Source: Vermamoeba vermiformis
Taxonomy: Eukaryota; Tubulinea; Echinamoebida
Assembly: GCA_045837725.1 (NCBI GenBank)
Contig: JBEWZL010000077.1
Location: forward strand, 434,001 to 498,000
DNA: 64,000 bases
Direction of reading: 5' to 3'
Numbering within the stretch: position 1 is the stretch's first letter; every line of letters begins with the position of its first letter. The notes beneath the pieces were generated by a model. That model was given only the letters and a program-made list of their open reading frames with translations, was not told where the DNA came from and made no database searches. Both the position numbers and the translations under genes were made by a program. Below, piece by piece: positions 1 to 11,687 of the stretch.

Positions 1-2200
1 TTGTTGAGGGTTGTTTTGTCCTAATAACGGTGTTTTTTCTTCTTGTCTAGGAGTTGAAACTGCTGGCGAACCGGATGCCGATCCGCTGCTGTTTTTTCGT
101 TCAGGAATGTTGAAATGCTTCGGCGAATTATTGCCAAGCCCGGGGCTGTTACTCTTTGCCGTTTTTACATCATATTCTTCGTCTATCAATAATTTCTCTT
201 TTTTGTTTCTGACTTTAATGTTCGCTGATTTAGCGGTGGATGTGACCACTACTTGTCGCTTGCCGGCATCCAATCCCGTCAACTCCCTAATATATAATCA
301 TTATACATCATACATTATAAAAATAGAGATCCGTACACTTGTCGATGGTCATGAACGACTACTGTTTGAAAAGCAGGTAGATCCAACTGTCCTTTGACTT
401 CAGCAACGCTATCGAACTAATAGTGGTAATATTAATATAGTTGTCTGTCTATACGAATATTAATCATTACGTACCGAAGAGTTGACACCGATTAAAATAC
501 AATTAATAATGTTGGTGCGCATCCAGGTATCAATTCTGTTAATGTCGACTGAATCATCTTGCAATGTGTCTTCCAAGAACTTTGGCATGAGAGGAATGCG
601 CTTGTCTTTAGTCAAGAAGCAGCTGAAGTATCGTTCGAGGATCTCCTCGCGGAACGGTACGAAGAAAGTAGGACTCGTTAACCAAACTAACGCATTAAGA
701 GCACCCTAATAATATTATTAATATACTATACTACTACTAATAATATTTTAGTACGTACTTGCGATGTAATTGAAACTACGTCAATGTAAACTAAAATTCC
801 GTTATCATCGTTCAACATATCATCAGGACTAAAAATAAAATAGTATTAATATACTATAGGCACTATAGTATTAATATACGCAATATTGCTTACGAAAAGA
901 TTTGAATGAATCGATGTACCAAAGGGCCAGTCCAAAACATAATGAAAATAAATACGTAGAGCGTCATTCTAAATGCTACGCGACGATCATTTCCAAGTGT
1001 TTTAAGTCTTTGCAAGTATACTACGAGCGATGCGAATGAGACGCCAAAGTAAGCTAATAACGGCGCAAAAAATAGCAGCTTGTAGTACGGATCTGTATAC
1101 TCGGGAAACCAGCATCTAAATCAAACAATAATATTATTATACATGATATTGGATCGAATAGATATATCTAATTAAATAAACTGGTTTTTATAAAAGGAAA
1201 AAATATTCGAATTTTCTTTCAGAATCTTTAAGGCGGATCAGAACTAGAGAAAAGTATAGAAATCGATTAAAATATGCTACTTACGTTCCGTCGCCAGATT
1301 TACCAAAGCTTTGAGTCATGACCAACGCAGCAGTAGTTAAGGACGAAAGGCCCCATACCCAAACATGATAGAACTTTTCGTAACCGGCTGAATTGGTGAA
1401 CGGTGACTTCAATTTGATGATCAAGTTGAGCGATATTATAGCGTTCCATGAGACCGATGCTAAGGCCCAGAATTGCGCCCATCCGGCTAAATTCAGAAAA
1501 ATTAATAAAAACGAAAAAAGTTAGGTTGGAGATCGAAAGAGGATCTAACGAATATACGCATAATAGTACAATATTAATATTTTCGCATTTTAGTGATTAG
1601 AAATTACCTTGAAGAATGCAGAATTCATAAATATTCTGAAGCGAGGCAGATCCAGGGTATAAAGCGGTGGCAATAAACTTCAATGATAGCATAAAGTCTG
1701 ATAATGCTAAAAATACAACGAGAGTATGCGGATTCTCTCGTAGCTTTGATATTAATAGGGCAGATAAGATTATGCCAAAAGATCCAAAAGCTGACACCGT
1801 CGCTAGAGATCCGGCAATGCGATATAAGATCTAAATATAAGAATACTATATTAGTAATTATTATTTTATTAAAACAATGATTTGTGACACGAAATATTGA
1901 AAATAGAATCAAAAGATTGGATTCACAAAAAAAAAATATAACATTAAGCAGCGTTGATGGAACAGTAGATTTGTTTGATTGGAATTTAAGCTTATTTAAT
2001 TAATTAATGGATTAAATTAGGAATTTATTTTATTGCCGCAAAAGCAAAAGTAGGTGGATTGGGAGTTGATACTTTTACTAAACAAATAAATCGAAATAGC
2101 AATATATTACAAGCAATATAAATATTTTTAGTATGCAGCAAAATAAATATTAGATTTGTTTCAATTATAATTCGATATTTTAAAATCTGCTTACCGCCAT
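1..2200 (-). CDS. 7TM receptor (cAMP-receptor/Frizzled-like GPCR), 3' end outside window
   Basis: Likely a plasma-membrane receptor of the Dictyostelium cAMP-receptor-like/Frizzled-like group. The inferred exons (minus strand) are 2195-2200 (only Met-Ala), 1608-1830, 1285-1486, 895-1115, 759-828, 475-705, 337-416 and 286 to the window edge, and all junctions keep frame. The spliced protein starts MAILYRIAGSLATVSAFGSF and has seven hydrophobic segments. Typical family motifs are VFLALSDFMLSLKF in TM2, WAQFWALASVSWN in TM3 and GALNALVWLTSP at TM7. A hydrophilic Ser/Asn-rich tail follows, containing an acidic dileucine-like KTPLLG and running off the window. There is no cysteine-rich Frizzled ectodomain, so it is closer to cAR/CRL receptors. 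The tiny first exon and about 360 bp first intron are less sure than the rest. Confidence 0.75.
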
Positions 2201-2405
2201 CGCTTTTCAATCAATATCAAAGAACAGAATGTTGTAAAGCCCTTAAAAATATCAAATATACAACGTGCTCCTACAAAGCATTCCTAATAGCTGACTAACG
2301 TCAACTTACCACGCAAATCTTTACGAATACGGGTGCCCGGAATTTATTCGGGAAAACCCGAACCCGAAGTACAGTTGCAACAACGATGTACGAATTATTT
2401 ATATT

Positions 2406-2809
2406 TTACCACCCCATTTGAGATTTAATAGCGGCTGATAACTATCAGGGAATGTTAGTTTGAATTTAAGGATTCTAAGAGCGTGAACTGGCTTACCTTA
2501 GCGGCAATCTTTTGGTCTCCGATAGTACTGGCATGACCTTCGCATCCAAAATCAGTTTTAGGATCGGTCAAAGTATTAGACAAATCCACGAAGTAGACTC
2601 GTTCATTTCCTTGCGCATTCATGTCTGGTACAATTCTTCCGAGAAATTCAACTGGATCACCCGGTAAGGCTCCGATGGCACAAAATACTGCTGGTGGTGT
2701 ACTATTGTATAAAGTCAGTTAGTTTCTAACGTTTCTGAAACGTTCGTAGCTCTGACGAAAAATTTAACGTACGTTGATCGGGATTTCGGCAAGTAAGTTC
2801 GCTGGAAAT
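2406..2809 (-). pseudogene. C-terminal fragment of an SGNH/GDSL-type hydrolase
   Basis: Three inferred exons (2773-2809, 2497-2701, 2406-2441) splice in frame to about 90 residues ending AAIKSQMGW and a stop. The stretch DFGCEGHASTIGDQKIA looks like the Asp-x-x-His block (block V) of SGNH esterases such as acetylxylan esterase-type CE2 proteins, followed by the usual short helical C-terminus. The N-terminal half with the catalytic Ser block is not found in the roughly 290 bp before the divergent neighbour at 3101. A short exon holding ATG at 2949-2951 does not join in frame. I read it as a truncated gene or remnant; a start further away or a missed exon could still rescue it. Confidence 0.45.
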
Positions 2810-3100
2810 CTATTATTGCGGATGTGGATAGAATTAATTTAACATTAATATTAATAATTCAATAATTGTACAAGGCTTAACTTTAATTCTCACCCAAACG
2901 TAAAATAATTAAATTTGCGCCTTAGTAGGATATTTACCGTTCTGTTATCATCCTCGTACGTCGCGTGCCAGAGTACGCAGGCGGTATGAAAAAGGAAAAA
3001 AAGTTTTTTTTTCGAAATTTCAGCACGGCAAAATCACAAGGGGTTCCGCCGTACAAATATTCGCGCTTTTTATTCATATTTTATTACACGTTAGAGCAAA

Positions 3101-5086
3101 ATGAACGCAATATTAGATTATGATATCGCTTCCGCGTTAAATCAAAGCGGCGCATGCGATTATTGTCACAAAAGGAAGATGCGCTGCGATAAGCTAAAGC
3201 CTCAATGTTTAGAGTGCTTAAAGCGAAGTATTCCTTGCAATTATGGAGTACGTCGAAAACGAGGACCTAAAGCAAAGAAACAAAAAGAGACTACAAAGCC
3301 AGCGACTCGGATTCAAAAAGCAGCTAAATCCAATTCTCAAGTTCAAGCGCTTCTATTCGAGTTAGAATTCAATAAGAAAATGGTAGAAATATGGAAGAGT
3401 ATTTCTTTGAATGAAAATGGCAATTTCAGCAATGCTAAACGATGTCGGCCAAAGTTCGATCCCGCCACTGAAGAGTTTATCAGATCACCCAATGCAGTGC
3501 AGACAATAATGGCAGAATTTGATGGAACATTCAGATTAGTATTTTATATGCCTAATTATGCAGCAAACATGGATTTTGCAACGAAGATCTGGCAAGCGTT
3601 GATTGACATTTCCGCAGGAGATTTACTTACAATGCTAAATACATTCGAATCGACACTACTAGCGTCCATATTAGAATATTACGTAGTTTTCATGCTTAGT
3701 AAGTTTTTTTGAAAGATTTTAATTTTGGATCTTTATTTGATCTGACAACAATTTAATTTCTTATAGGTCTGAAACTATCTAAATACAACGATATCGCCGA
3801 ATACGTATCAAGAATTGCCAATTATGTATTTGATTTGTTAATTTACGCCAGAGAAGATTACCTCACTTCGTACGAACAAACAGAGAAATTGCTCGCTGAT
3901 TTAGCCTTTGCTGCGCATTATTATAAGCTAACAAAAAATCACCACGCATTAACAGTCAATTCGTTCATATCGTGCGAGCTGTATAAAGATGCCAAGAAAA
4001 AATGGAAAATGCATAAAGATCTGGAAGCCAAGTAAGTCGCCCTAGTTTATAAATTAGTATAATATAACCACAATTATTGATCTATGATAATCAGTACTTT
4101 TTGCAATATCTAGCAATTATTTAAGAAATAAAATAAAAGAACTAATTGTATTATTCTTCAGGATGATCTGCCGAATGATTATGGCTGCTAAGAATGAAGA
4201 AGATCGAAAAGCATATGTTGATGCTATTAATGAATTTGATCCCGCCGAGGTCAGTCAAATTTTGATTTAATTTGTCGGATCCAGATCACTTACGCGCACG
4301 TTCTAGTTGCCAGCGCATGTACTTTTTATGGCTAATATATCCGTAACTATCGAGTCACTGCATAGCCAACAAAAGAATCTGGGGTAAGTCGCTGGATCCA
4401 GAACTTAAGTTCAATGCTAATGCGGATCTAACACGTTCTTTAGTGATGCAAATGTGGCTATTCAAAAAGCCAGTTATTTTGCCAAAGCGTTCATATTGCA
4501 AAGCAATGTCAGCGACCAAGGTCCAGTGGAACGCTATTATGATTCGTGGACTGGTGTCGTTCATTCTGAAGTTGCGATCCGGTCAGGTGACATTGAACTT
4601 TCACGAATCAAAATTGGACGACTATTAGAGTCATATTCAGTGATGCCAGCTCCTTTGCAACGATTACTCGTATCTAACATTGAAGTAAGTGTCACTTTTT
4701 GACACGTGTCAGGTGTCATCTTTTGGACTCGGATCCTGCGAACACGTTTAGCTAACGGTTGTTTCTTTTAGTTCTTCGAACACTCAATGAACGACCATAC
4801 CTTGCTAATTAAAGATTTCTTGCCGATGTTAAAAAACCAAGGCGTCTCAATGACACGAACATTGCCGTACGCGATGCTTTTGTCGACGACTTACCAACGA
4901 AAGAGCGATAGTGAAGAGGTCAGCGATAGTAGCAATGAGATCACCTCACCGTCTAATATTGAGCCACAAATGGGCAGTTCAAGCGAAGAAATTGCTGCAG
5001 TGTCAGAGTTCTATGATGTTAATGCAGATCCGTTTTTCGAATTTACTGACTTTGACAATAATATCATATTTAATACTAATTTGTAA
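3101..5086 (+). CDS. GAL4-type Zn2Cys6 transcription factor
   Basis: Probable nuclear DNA-binding regulator. The N-terminus carries a canonical binuclear zinc cluster at about residues 19-47 with spacing C-x2-C-x6-C-x6-C-x2-C-x6-C (starts CDYCHKRKMRC), followed by the basic linker RRKRGPKAKKQ. The remainder is a helical middle region like fungal-type factors and an acidic Ser-rich C-terminus. The seven exons are 3101-3698, 3767-4031, 4162-4249, 4307-4383, 4444-4684 and 4772-5086, with one further junction uncertain; the listed ones keep frame. The start ATG at 3101 follows an AT-rich leader. The last intron carries one of the TGACACGTGTCA palindromes, and the exon 4307-4383 with its donor has a decayed copy at 7303-7401. 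The target genes cannot be inferred. Confidence 0.85.
4320..4411 (+). repeat. Source copy of a duplicated exon/intron junction
   Basis: This stretch covers most of the coding exon 4307-4383 of the Zn2Cys6 gene plus the first 28 bases of the following intron. It is about 80 percent identical by eye to 7303-7401. The best-kept part is the run GGTAAGTCGCTGGATCCAGA, identical in both copies. Because intron sequence is included, the copy was made from DNA and not from spliced RNA. Confidence 0.8.
4700..4711. promoter_or_regulatory. Palindrome TGACACGTGTCA (intron of Zn2Cys6 gene)
   Basis: Perfect 12-bp inverted repeat with an E-box core CACGTG, placed 15 bases after the 3' end of exon 4444-4684. 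One of six identical copies in the window, all intronic. Possible bHLH or bZIP site, or an intronic splicing or structural element. Confidence 0.55.
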
Positions 5087-5256
5087 ATAACTAAATAGTG
5101 TAATACTAAATTTCCAATATTTAATGTAAATAAGTCATCTACAAGAAGGTACAACTTACATTTGCAGTTCGATCTGCATCCGTAGATTAAATTTTCAGTC
5201 TTGTTGTCATTTCGATTTTTATTTACATTTAATTGAATCGTCATTAACGCGCATTG

Positions 5257-7185
5257 TTACTTGTCTTGGGATGCTTTGACCTCTTCAGACGCAGCTTTGA
5301 GCTCAGTTGAATGTTTTGGAGTTTTGGGCTTTCTGAACAGCGCTGCCAAAGCTGCAACCGAACATGCGCTGAACAAACTCAATATGGACCTTGTTGAATA
5401 GAACGTTTTTTCCGATAGAAAGCCTCTCGTCAACAGAATATCTGACGTTGATTTTGAGAGACTGTTCGAGCTGATGACTAACGCCACAATGACCACGCCG
5501 TACATGCTGACACCAGCCAATATGAGTATGTACGTCAACTACAATAAATAACGATTAGTTAATGGCGTTCATGAATCAGATTCACTGAACGGGTCACTTA
5601 CTCGCTTGGTAATCTTTCGTTTGGTTGCAACGATCTTGTTGGCTTTGTTGAGTGTTCTAATAAGAATGGCACCAATCACGATAAAGTACGTGGCAACGAT
5701 CTATAATTAGCCAAAAAACGGTTAAATCATATTTTTCCGGTTGTGATATCGTTCAATTGTAACGTACGAAAATGATGACAATGAAAACAAGTTGAAGAGC
5801 GAATGCCAAAGGCTTGAGAACCGTAATTCCCAAACTTATAGTGAACAAGATAAGCGCTGCCTGCAGGCACCAACGATAAGTCAAATCGAAGTCGAGCATA
5901 AAAACGTACAACGAAGAATGCTAGAACTGGCAAGAATACTTGTTTTCTTTTCGCTTTTTCCATTTTAGGAAATGTCAGCGCTGTCCAGTAGAGACTGATG
6001 AACACTGCTGAAAATGTAATGAAAGTCGGACCGATGAGCGCGAGAGGAGGTGGTATAGTTGATGGAACGAAGGTCGTGTAGATCATTAGAAAGACGTTGA
6101 TTCGCTCAGCGATCAAACCTGCAATATTATATTTAGAATAACCGTTAATCAATGACACGTGTCAAACGCTCTGCAGCAACTATTATCCTTATGTCGATGA
6201 CGCCTATTCGGCAAACATCACATTTAAGGCCACAGTAGGGGCTACGTGCCCCTTAGTTACATAGTGTTTGACACGTGTCAAAAGAACAGCGTAGCGGATC
6301 TACTGCAGTGACATTTCAGCACCCGGACGGGATGTTAATTCATACCTAAGTTTGCTATTAAAAGAGTGACAAGTGCTATTTTGGTGACAGTAGTGCCGTC
6401 TTTGAAGGAGTGAAGTTGATAGCCTAAATAGGAAAGTGTGACCAGCAGTATTGCCAAATTGGCGACCAGCAAGAACGTCACGCCACCTCCTCTTCCAAGA
6501 GCAATTTGACTGTTGTCATCTATTCATAGAAACATTAGAAATGAAGATGAAACACAGCTATCAACCTGAAATGATGGTAACGGTCAACGTTCGGTTTGAT
6601 TTTTCCCAAAGATCTGCAATAATAGCGGCCGCTGCGTCCTAAAAATAGAACGAATCTTGTAAGGTTCCTAATCTATTAAATAACATCATACCTTGTATGT
6701 GATGCATACAAACGGAATCGGATATATATTCCGGTAAAACATCGAACATTCTTGATAGAATCCGGCAATATAACCCTAAATTAATTAATTTAATACAATA
6801 AGGAGCAAAAATTCTTACTATGCCTCCTTGATCGTGAATATATTGGACAAATTGCAATTCGTCGTCCGTTGAGTTTGTGTAACCAAGAACAATTGCTCCA
6901 TCTAGATCTGTCACTTTCAATTCATCGATTTCGACGGTTTTCATGATATATAGTTGTCCAGTAACTTGGAAGGGATAAGGTGATGTCGGAGCAAACGAAG
7001 CCTGGAATAATAAATCGGTTTGCGAAGCGTTATTTTTTAGATGCACCACCAAAGAGGCTTTCGTCCCATATACAAAACAAACAAATATTATCCTCCATAA
7101 TAGAATTTCTGCAAAAAAATGACGTTAGGTTGTTGCATTATTGTAATTACAAAGGAATTTGTTCTTTTGTTGGTTTACCTTTCAT
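5257..7185 (-). CDS. Seven-transmembrane protein with PA-like extracellular domain
   Basis: Nine exons splice in frame: 7179-7185, 6819-7108, 6692-6775, 6566-6638, 6346-6519, 5910-6118, 5768-5860, 5602-5700 and 5257-5538. The protein starts MKEILLWRIIFVCFVYGTKA, a signal peptide. Residues of about 35-170 resemble a protease-associated (PA) domain: a strand GAIVLGYTN, later IPFVCITYKDAAAAIIADL. Seven hydrophobic helices follow (e.g. VTFLLVANLAILLVTLSYLG, FFVAALILFTISLGITVL, YILILAGVSMYGVVIVALVI), then a Lys/Glu-rich cytoplasmic tail. It could be an orphan receptor of the TOM1/GPR137-like kind, but the helices alone do not fix the family. The intron 6119-6345 carries two TGACACGTGTCA palindromes. 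The gene is convergent with the Zn2Cys6 gene. Confidence 0.75.
6153..6164. promoter_or_regulatory. Palindrome TGACACGTGTCA (intron of PA-7TM gene)
   Basis: Second of six perfect copies. It lies in the 227-bp intron 6119-6345, which is longer than its neighbours and holds two copies 105 bp apart. Confidence 0.55.
6269..6280. promoter_or_regulatory. Palindrome TGACACGTGTCA (same intron as 6153)
   Basis: Third perfect copy, preceded by TGT to give the longer context TGTTTGACACGTGTCAAA. Paired with the copy at 6153-6164. Confidence 0.55.
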
Positions 7186-7302
7186 ATCTCCTTTGTACGA
7201 AGTAGTGCTCGTTCTGAGTTAAATGCGTAGAAAAATAAATCGAAAAATTAGAGGGATATTTGGGTTCCCGAATTCAAAAAAACTGACGCCACAATTTTGT
7301 TT

Positions 7303-7401
7303 ATACTTTTTAAGGCTAATATATTATAACCATGTAGTCCGAGTCACTTCATAGCCAGAAAAAAGAATCTCGGGTAAGTCGCTGGATCCAGAACTTAAGT
7401 T
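7303..7401 (+). repeat. Decayed copy of Zn2Cys6 exon/intron segment
   Basis: Non-coding relic of 4320-4411, lying 2.9 kb away between two unrelated genes and just upstream of the PARP-finger/F-box gene. The exon part has small insertions and no open frame, while the splice donor and following intron bases are unchanged. It may now serve as part of the upstream region of the gene at 7474. Confidence 0.75.
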
Positions 7402-7473
7402 AAGGAGATCATCGGATAAATCGGCAATTTAAGTTTTTTGGATTCAAATTTCATCGTTGAAGTAAAAACCGCA

Positions 7474-9518
7474 ATGGAAGACTATCCAGAGCTAAAAATC
7501 AGATATCAAGTAGCTTATGCGACAAAATCAGGAGCGAAATGTAAAACAGCTCATTGTGAGCTGCCTCCCATGCAAAAGGGCGAGTTCAGGATCGGAACGG
7601 TAAGTCTTGAAAAAGTTACATTATTTTATTGTTGGATGTTCGTCCCAATACCATCAATTATCGCTTTTTTCCTGCACAATCCTAGTGTAAATAATTTTAA
7701 ATACTTAATTTAATTTTTTAACGGCTCTTAGACTGGATCTGTTCGAAGCTGGTTTCATATAGACTGTAAGTATTATTAAAAATATTTATAATAAAATACT
7801 TACTTAATTCCGTATTATTTGAGACTGTTTTCATTTCTAGATCTAATCTGTAATGACGTTGTAGGTTTCTTCAAGCGCGTGACTGCAGATAGAATTGCAG
7901 CAATTAAAGGTGGATTTATAGGCCGTGAAAATATTAAGCCAGAGGATTTGGCAAGATTAGACGAGTTATCAAAAAAGACTTTAGATGAGTTTAGCAAAAA
8001 ACGGAAAGCAGAAAATATTGAAGAAAAAGATGACGGACGATGGCCTAAAAAACCAAAATATGATTATTTGAGTAATATAGAGCCACCGAAGTTATTAAAC
8101 GATAATTTAGTGGAGATTTTAAGTTACTTCAAATCCCACATCCACATTTTACGAGCACTGGCATTGGTCAACAAACAATTTTATCAAGTAGTGAGATCGA
8201 TCATGTATAAAGATGGAGCTGGTGTGGCTAAGCGCGTATTATGGAATATGGACGATAAATGGATGGATTTTATTCAAAATTTTCAAAAATTATCGATTCA
8301 AGAATCATCGCATATGAAACATCATTGTGACGTAGAGGAAGATGATGATTATAATCGCTATTTAAAAGTGCTAACAAAATTATCAAATTTATCGTCGTTG
8401 ACTTGGCGCGCTAGCGAATCATACAAGGTCCAAATAACAGTATCAACCCGATTAACGCAATTATCGGAGCTTATATTTGATTATTTGGATGTATCCGAAG
8501 AAGAATTGCTGCGCTTTACGACATTAACGTCATTAAAAAGTTTAAAGATTGATGGATCTGGCAATTTTCAACAAATGGACCAACTTGCGTCATTCGCGAC
8601 ACAATTGAAGGATCTAAAGATAGGTCGAGATTCTTTTAATCTGCGTAAGTAGCCTATTTTATTTAGAAACAAAAGGCTTGTTATTTATTTGTACCGGTCG
8701 TTACAAAAAATTTCCTAATTTGGAAAGTTCTTAATTTTTTGTTTCTATAGGTCTCTTTACTAATCTCGAAAGTTTGGACATATCTGGATGCAAAAGCCGG
8801 GTTGATTTCAAAGAGATGATTGAAAGCTTGCCTAAATTGGTATCGCTCGTGGCCTATAACTTCGCTAGCGATATGTCTAAATTGACTTCGGTGAGGCATT
8901 TGACTTTATTGAAGAAAACCAACACTGCGGACAAAAATCACGATATTACGGCCTTTCCACCGAACTTAGAATATTTTAAGTGCTTGTACGAGAATATTAA
9001 GTGCGAATTTCCGCCGTCAATTCAATCAGTTTATATTGGTAGAATAGAGAACGAATTATTTTGGAACGATATCGCTCCTAACGAGGCTATGTTCGAATCA
9101 GTAATGGCAGCTGTTTCAAAATTACGTAAGTACAAAAAATTACTTCCTAATTTACAAGAAATAAATTCTAATCATCGCGGTTTTTATGCTAGGCTGTCCC
9201 GTAACGCTTCAATATATGAACATTGACATATTCGACGAGAAACCGTTCGCTGTCGCAGCTACTAATCCTAATTTAATCATTATTATGGAAGAAGATCGGT
9301 ATTCCGAGAAGGTCCTTGAAAGATTTACCAAATTTGCTGCCGAAGGGCCGCTGCCAAGCAGATTAGAGATAAAATTCTACGGCTGGAAAAAAGCGGCGAG
9401 AAAGAAGAAATTTGGTAAAGTTTTGGAAGAATTAAGCCAGAAAATAACATTACGTGTCGAATATGAAGATCGTGGGCAAGTATGGCGACCGTATGTTTAC
9501 GACCCCTTTGCCTATTGA
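7474..9518 (+). CDS. PARP-type zinc finger / F-box / leucine-rich repeat protein
   Basis: Likely substrate receptor of an SCF ubiquitin ligase. Exons 7474-7599, 7732-7765, 7865-8644, 8751-9125 and 9193-9518 splice in frame to about 546 residues. Residues of about 7-75 look like a PARP-type (nick-sensing) finger: RYQVAYATKSGAKC, KGEFRIG, then WFHIDCFFKRV across two introns, giving C-x4-C and H-x2-C ligands and the usual WFH-x2-CF signature. A basic KKRKAENIEEK linker precedes an F-box at about 140-185 (PKLLNDNLVEILSYFK, ALVNKQFYQVV). The rest is a run of degenerate leucine-rich repeats. I chose the ATG at 7474 because the open frame upstream has no ATG. The finger is shorter between ligand pairs than PARP1 fingers, so DNA binding is an inference. 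Confidence 0.75.
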
Positions 9519-9617
9519 AAAATAAATCGACCAGATCCGGATTTGGTTTCGCAGCCGATTTTTTGAATTGAGCATTGTATTATTTACATATGTTAAGCTA
9601 CATGGGGTAGTATTATA

Positions 9618-11404
9618 TTAAAGCTTGCCAAAAACGTTCTCTTCGTCGGACAAGTCGTCTTCTTGATCCGAATCCACCATTGGCTGCGACTCAAATTGGC
9701 TTACTAATCCATATTCATTCTTCTTTTTCAATTGCGATACTCCAGCCGCGCAGAGCGTGCAAGCAAGGAATACAAAAAGTGTCAATATGACACCTAAATT
9801 GACCGCGCCTCGGATGGAGTGAGCAGGGGTGTCAAAAAACCATCCGCCGCATTGATAAATCTTATCGTCCCAACCATCAGTCGGGAACAACACTTGTGAT
9901 CTGCATCGATAGAATTGACTCAGTTGTGTTCTGCAGTGTTGATTCACGCAGCTATTTGGCGGTGCTTCGATGAAATGATCGTACTCGAATTCAATCGTGC
10001 ATTGATTCTTGGTCATACATTCTTTTAATCTCTGCAATATATAAACATTTAGTATACTTCCACAGAAAATAACAGAAGATAAGAAAAAAAATTTCGGGTC
10101 GGATGCAGATCCGGATTTAATTTGAGCTCAAACGTGATGATATTCTTATAAGAGTCATAAATTTGATTATACGATAAAGATTGTTTAGGACGTACCTTCA
10201 TATGTCCAGTGCAATAAGGACCAGCAGACGGATTGACCTCGCATTGCAGACTCTGCGTCAAAGCGTTGCACTGACAGGCAGACAGACCAAAATCACACGC
10301 AGCGTCTTTGTGTCTGGTCGTGTTGCACGTCAGACCTTGTGACTCGTAACTGCGACACACGCCTTGCACGCAGAACAATTCTGATTTGCACGTGCGAAGT
10401 GCGTGACTGCATGGCTCGCCTTGACTCAGCACTACAATAATTAAGTTAATTTTGCGCAATTTCCTAATAAGGAAATGTAGATAAGATCAAGATCAAATTT
10501 CGAGATTAAATTTGTTTTCGTGGTTTACCTTTGAGTTGTGCCTGGCATTGTGGTGCTCGTCCATAATCTCCGAAACAAATTAAATTCTCCGCGCATTGAT
10601 TCTCAGACTCGCAATTAGTGCCCTAATAAAAAAAAAGTAAGATTTTTAGGATCCAATTTTTGTAACGGATCTGGGTTGATTTGAGTTACCTCTGATAGTC
10701 TTTCTTTACATAATGCTGCCTTAGTATCGCAATATAGACCAGGTAAGCAGCTTCTTTCGTCGCCGACAAAACACGGATCGCTCAGTTTTCCGCTCTGACA
10801 TTTACCATCATTACATTTAACGTTTGACCTCGATCCTATTGGAATGTAGCATTCAGTATCATCAGAGCATGATTCACCAGGTCTATAAATAGTTTAGTTA
10901 GCCGATCAGGTTCGATTTTGAAATGTTTTTTTGTGCGTACCCAACGAATCCGAAAAATTTGCAAGTGTTTGACAGACACCGCAATGAGAATATGTTTGAT
11001 AAGCAATCGATGTCTTTAGAACATGATTGGCCAACTAGATCTTCAGCATTGATGCATTGGCCCTGATGACAAGCAAGGCCAAGTTTACATCCGGTCCTGA
11101 AAAGAAGTAGTATTTAGTAAAATCGTAAAAAAATTATGATTATAATAGAAAGTTACTTAAACAAGGATTAAACGCGAATAGAACCTTTAAAATTAATTTT
11201 AATAATTTATTTTCAAATTTTCGGAATAATCAAATGACATAAGAATGAATCTACGCACCTTAAAGGAGAAATCAAAGCTCCTGAACAATTGCTATGCCTA
11301 TCTCCACAACTAATATCACCAGAGCAAACTTCTGCCGCCCTGATGGGCTGACAAAGTATAGCGCAAATGCTCCAAAGAGCAATCAAATAAGTATATAGCC
11401 GCAT
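9618..11404 (-). CDS. Cysteine-rich type I membrane protein (surface-antigen/Dickkopf-like repeats)
   Basis: Six exons join in frame: 11259-11404, 10941-11097, 10690-10882, 10529-10622, 10196-10432 and 9618-10031. A signal peptide (MRLYTYLIALWSICAILCQP) precedes about 250 residues with regularly spaced cysteines arranged as short CxxxxxCxxGxxC-type modules (e.g. CLPGLYCDTKAALC, CAENLICFGDYGRAPQC). Such modules occur in Dictyostelium proteins annotated as Paramecium-surface-antigen-like or Dickkopf-N-like. Near the C-terminus a single helix (GVILTLFVFLACTLCAAGV) is followed by an acidic tail with DSDQEDDLSDEE. It should sit at the cell surface; ligand and partner are unknown. It is convergent with the F-box gene, whose stop lies 99 bp away. 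Confidence 0.7.
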
Positions 11405-11687
11405 TATTCCCGCATACGAAGTATCGAGGTAGATATTACTGTTGTTGTTAATATCTCGCTCTTAAAAATCAAACAACCGAGTTTTCCATCTTTTTCTTTG
11501 CCTTAAAAATACGCACCTCCAGATTCTTAGCCTTGTAATGTTTAGGGAATGCGTAGCAATAGGGGTCTTAGATAGAATCGAACTGCAATTCAGGCTCATG
11601 ACGCCTTCTGAATTTTCGTTCAGTGCGCATTAAAATCGGTTGGCTTGTTCCTGAACAATTAATTTAACATACAAAACCATAGACAAC

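Noticed and set aside
7438-7473. Start of the PARP-finger/F-box gene at 7438
   Set aside because: The codon there is TTG; the first in-frame ATG is 7474.
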